A stretch of 35,481 nt of DNA, taken from Clostridiaceae bacterium (GTDB lineage: Bacteria; Bacillota; Clostridia; Oscillospirales; Acutalibacteraceae). The notes below the pieces were generated by a model. It ran no database searches, was not told where the DNA came from, and worked only from the letters and a program-made list of their open reading frames with translations. Shown here piece after piece: positions 33,416 to 35,481 of the stretch; position 1 is the first letter of the stretch, and each line of letters starts with the position of its first letter. The position numbers and the translations under genes are program-made. The stretch spans positions 1 to 35,481 of the forward strand of contig CAJGCA010000009.1 of assembly GCA_904501705.1 (NCBI GenBank). Direction: 5' to 3'.

Positions 33416-34636
33416 ATGGAATTGAATGCAAGTCAAGTCGAAAGCATTGTCCGTGATGTTCTGGCGCAGATGACCGCGAGCGGCGTGTCCGCTGTTCCCG
33501 CCGCGTCTACGGCTCCTGCGGGCATCCCGAAGACTGCTAAGGTCGCGATGCTCACCGGCCCTAAGAATATTGAGGTCAAGGAATATCCGATGCCCGCCGT
33601 CGGCGATAACGACATTCTCGTCAAGGTTGAGGGCTGTGGTGTCTGCGGTACCGATGTTCACGAGTGGAAGGGCGATCCCTTCGGCCTGGCGCCCGTCGTG
33701 CTGGGTCACGAGGGCACCGGTGAGATCCTCGCTCTGGGCAAAAACGTTAAGTGCGATACCGCGGGCAAACCCCTGAAGGTTGGCGATAAGATCGTCACCT
33801 CGGTTATCAGCTGCGGCGAGTGTAAGATCTGCCGTATGCATCCAGATAAGACCAACCTCTGCGACAAGCAGGGCATCTTCGGCCTGATCTCGGACAGCGA
33901 GGATAAGCACCTCAATGGTTGGTTTGCCTCGCACCTGCTCATCAGCGCGAAGGGCGCGACCTACTTCGAGGTCAACGACCTTGACCTCAAGGAGCGTATG
34001 CTGCTCGAGCTCGCGTGCGTGTGTGTGCACGCCTACAACCGTGCGAACTCCACCGGTTTGATGAACTTCAACACCAAGGTGCTGGTGCAGGGCTGCGGCC
34101 CTGTCGGTCTGGTGCAGATCGCCGTGCTTCGTGCGGCGGGCATCAACCACATCATCGCCGTTGACGGCAACCCGAAGCGCCTCGAGATGGCGAAGAAGAT
34201 GGGTGCCAAGACGATCGTGAACTTCCGTGAGGCGACCACGCTGGAGGCGCGCATCGAGGCTGTTAAGGCGGTCACCGAGGGCCTCGGCGCGGACTTTGCG
34301 TTCCAGTGCACCGGCGCTCCTGCGGCGGCATCCGATGCGTACAGCTACATTCGTCGCGGCGGCGGCTTCTGCGAGATGGGCTTCTTCGTCAACAACGGCG
34401 AGTTCTCCATCAACCCGCACTTTGCGATGTGTAACAAGGAGATCAACCTTGTTGGTTCCTGGGATTACAGCGCGGAGGATTATCCGACCACGATCGCGTT
34501 CCTGCGTCAGGCGCGTGAGATGAACATCCCGATCAAGGAGCTCATCACCCACAGCTTCCCGCTGGATCAGATGAACAAGGCGATGGAGGTCAACGTGGCT
34601 CAGGAAGGCATCAAGATCTGCTACGTTGCTGACTAA
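33416..34636 (+). CDS. Zinc-dependent alcohol dehydrogenase (MDR family) with encapsulation peptide
   Basis: 406 residues. A medium-chain dehydrogenase core follows an N-terminal targeting helix (3-19) and an Ala/Pro-rich linker. Catalytic zinc ligands C77 (GCGVCGTDVHEW) and H98-E99 (VLGHEGTGE); structural zinc cysteines C133, C136, C139, C149. The Rossmann loop is VQGCGPVGLVQ with an Asp at the end of strand 2 (IIAVDGNP), favouring NAD(H). The presumed job is reducing propionaldehyde to propanol (or lactaldehyde to propanediol) inside the shell to recycle NADH; classic Pdu operons use an iron-type enzyme (PduQ) instead. ATG behind AAGGAGGTAG. Confidence 0.9.
   Translation: MELNASQVESIVRDVLAQMTASGVSAVPAASTAPAGIPKTAKVAMLTGPKNIEVKEYPMPAVGDNDILVKVEGCGVCGTDVHEWKGDPFGLAPVVLGHEGTGEILALGKNVKCDTAGKPLKVGDKIVTSVISCGECKICRMHPDKTNLCDKQGIFGLISDSEDKHLNGWFASHLLISAKGATYFEVNDLDLKERMLLELACVCVHAYNRANSTGLMNFNTKVLVQGCGPVGLVQIAVLRAAGINHIIAVDGNPKRLEMAKKMGAKTIVNFREATTLEARIEAVKAVTEGLGADFAFQCTGAPAAASDAYSYIRRGGGFCEMGFFVNNGEFSINPHFAMCNKEINLVGSWDYSAEDYPTTIAFLRQAREMNIPIKELITHSFPLDQMNKAMEVNVAQEGIKICYVAD
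33422..33472 (+). other. Predicted N-terminal encapsulation peptide of the alcohol dehydrogenase
   Basis: Codons for residues 3-19, LNASQVESIVRDVLAQM, followed by a Ser/Ala/Pro linker to about residue 40. The hydrophobic pattern is nearly the same as in the aldehyde dehydrogenase helix. Confidence 0.78.
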
Positions 34637-34669
34637 CAGCCGATAGCAGCACGCGGAGGTGCATAAGGA

Positions 34670-34996
34670 ATGAGTAAAGCGCTTGGTCTTCTGGAGGTCT
34701 TCGGCTTCACCACCGCCGTCGTTATCGGCGATATGATCGCCAAGGCCGCCGACGTTAACATTGTTGCGCTGGATAAGAATAAACCTGCCAACGGCGACGC
34801 CGCCGAGGTACCGCTGCTGATGACCATCAAGTTTGAGGGTGACGTAGCGGACGTCGAGCAGGCGCTGATGGTTGGCGTGGAGGAAGCAAAACGGCGCAAT
34901 CTTCTCGTGACCTACGATCTGATCTCGCGTCAGGCGGAGGACACCAAGAAAATGGCACGGATCGCCGCAACCGGCAAGGATAAGCTCAACGGCTGA
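34670..34996 (+). CDS. Microcompartment shell protein (single BMC domain, atypical)
   Basis: 108 residues with one BMC domain (KALGLLEVFGFTTAVVIGDMIAKAADVNIV). It differs from the common hexameric shell protein: the central loop is longer (DKNKPANGDAAEVP at about 35-48) and replaces the usual pore-lining KxGSG loop. The C-terminus (LLVTYDLISRQAEDTKKMARIA) is a charged helix rather than the HVIPRPH end. It is therefore probably a minor or specialised hexamer with a different pore or interaction surface. ATG behind GCGGAGGTGCATAAGG. It follows the alcohol dehydrogenase by 33 bases. Confidence 0.9.
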   Translation: MSKALGLLEVFGFTTAVVIGDMIAKAADVNIVALDKNKPANGDAAEVPLLMTIKFEGDVADVEQALMVGVEEAKRRNLLVTYDLISRQAEDTKKMARIAATGKDKLNG

Positions 34997-35079
34997 TCCG
35001 GTATAGAATCCCGTTAAAGCAGGACTTACCTGTTTAAATAAGTCAATCAATAAAAATTCAAATGATAGGAGAATGTGTT

Positions 35080-35355
35080 ATGTTAGAAGCATTAGGTATG
35101 GTTGAAACCCGCGGTCTGGTTGCCGCTATTGAGGCTGCCGATGCCATGGTCAAGGCGGCGAACGTCGTTCTGGTTGGTTCCGAGAAGATCGGTTCCGGCC
35201 TCGTGAGCATCATGGTCCGCGGCGACGTCGGCGCTGTTAAGGCGGCTGTCGAGGCCGGCGGCGCGGCTGCGTCCCGTCTGGGCGAAGTCATCGCTACCCA
35301 CGTGATTCCCCGTCCCCACGGTGATGTGGAGAAACTGCTGCCCGTCCTGAAATAA
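35080..35355 (+). CDS. Microcompartment shell hexamer protein (PduA/PduJ-like)
   Basis: 91 residues, the length and sequence of a standard BMC-H tile: MLEALGMVETRGLVAAIEAA, pore loop KIGSG (36-40), VRGDVGAVKAAVEAG, and the terminal VIATHVIPRPHGDVEKLLP. Six copies form a flat hexagonal tile with a small pore for polar substrates such as propanediol. The ATG at 35080 follows ATAGGAGAATG; an in-frame ATG at 35062 lies upstream of that site. This is likely the major shell component. A short inverted repeat (GACTTA/TAAGTC, 35023-35028 with 35039-35044) lies in the 83-base gap before it. Confidence 0.95.
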   Translation: MLEALGMVETRGLVAAIEAADAMVKAANVVLVGSEKIGSGLVSIMVRGDVGAVKAAVEAGGAAASRLGEVIATHVIPRPHGDVEKLLPVLK

Positions 35356-35386
35356 GTTCATTTCATCAGAAAGGCTTAGTACGGCT

Positions 35387-35481
35387 ATGGAATTACCAAA
35401 AGAAACAAAAGCAATAGCCCTCTTAGAGGTGCAGGCCATGGTGGCGGCCATTGCCGGACTGGATGCAATGCTCAAAGTAGC
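35387..35481 (+). CDS. Microcompartment shell protein, truncated by the window edge
   Basis: An open frame starting at ATG 35387 behind GAAAGGC runs off the right edge. The visible 31 codons read MELPKETKAIALLEVQAMVA and continue AIAGLDAMLKVA: a short N-terminal extension followed by the first strand and helix of a BMC domain (ALLEVxxMVAAIAGLDAMLK). It may be a single-domain or a tandem-domain (trimeric) shell protein; the rest is outside the window. Confidence 0.8.
   Translation, partial: MELPKETKAIALLEVQAMVAAIAGLDAMLKV

Noticed and set aside
33395..35050. A 551-codon minus-strand open frame
   Set aside because: Antisense to the alcohol dehydrogenase and shell gene; low-complexity His/Arg/Leu-rich translation with no recognisable fold.

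Overview
The window looks like a chromosomal piece of a moderately GC-rich anaerobic member of the Clostridia (Bacillota), most plausibly a gut Oscillospirales/Lachnospirales-type organism. The reasons are Gram-positive housekeeping gene orders (rplS-lepB-rbgA-rnhB-yraN; tig-clpP-clpX-lon-engB; DUF1934 next to argS), very strong AGGAGG-type ribosome binding sites, TTG/GTG starts, and a glycyl-radical (strictly oxygen-sensitive) sugar pathway. The family assignment is inference; no rRNA or tRNA gene is visible in the window.

Layout. 1-711: tail of an upstream gene, then an HD-domain phosphohydrolase. 708-1423 (minus): two half-length TauE/SafE membrane proteins. 1496-3965: a B12-binding-type radical SAM protein and its DUF2344 partner. 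4006-7705: rplS with a structured leader and terminator, two tandem signal peptidases, the ribosome-assembly GTPase RbgA, RNase HII and a YraN-type nuclease-fold protein. 7668-10853: M19 dipeptidase, threonine synthase, metallophosphoesterase. 10885-17353: the proteostasis cluster tig-clpP-clpX-lon with engB, closed by a bidirectional terminator. 20348-17372 (minus): murI, DUF1934, argS. 20435-23080: CPBP protease, tadA, MGDG-synthase-like glycosyltransferase and a bidirectional terminator. 23861-23136 (minus): a DeoR-family regulator.

24055-35481 (running off the right edge): a B12-independent 1,2-propanediol bacterial microcompartment (BMC) operon of the glycyl-radical type that resembles the fucose/rhamnose (GRM5-like) loci. 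Order: rhamnulokinase, acetate kinase, class II aldolase, glycyl radical propanediol dehydratase, its radical SAM activase, PduO-like/GlcG fusion, CoA-acylating propionaldehyde dehydrogenase, zinc alcohol dehydrogenase, and three shell genes (the last cut by the window edge).

Inferred logic: the kinase makes rhamnulose- or fuculose-1-phosphate in the cytosol; the aldolase cleaves it to DHAP and lactaldehyde; lactaldehyde is reduced to 1,2-propanediol; the glycyl radical enzyme dehydrates that to propionaldehyde inside the shell; the aldehyde is disproportionated to propionyl-CoA and propanol with internal NAD/CoA recycling; acyl phosphate made from propionyl-CoA would feed the acetate/propionate kinase for ATP. 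No phosphotransacylase, sugar isomerase or transporter gene is in the window; they may lie downstream or elsewhere. Four enzymes carry recognisable encapsulation-peptide-like helices in three different places (N-terminal, C-terminal and internal), and the aldolase has an unusual cysteine-rich linker before its helix. I find no CRISPR array, insertion sequence, prophage or integrase. No gene-free stretch exceeds 300 bases.
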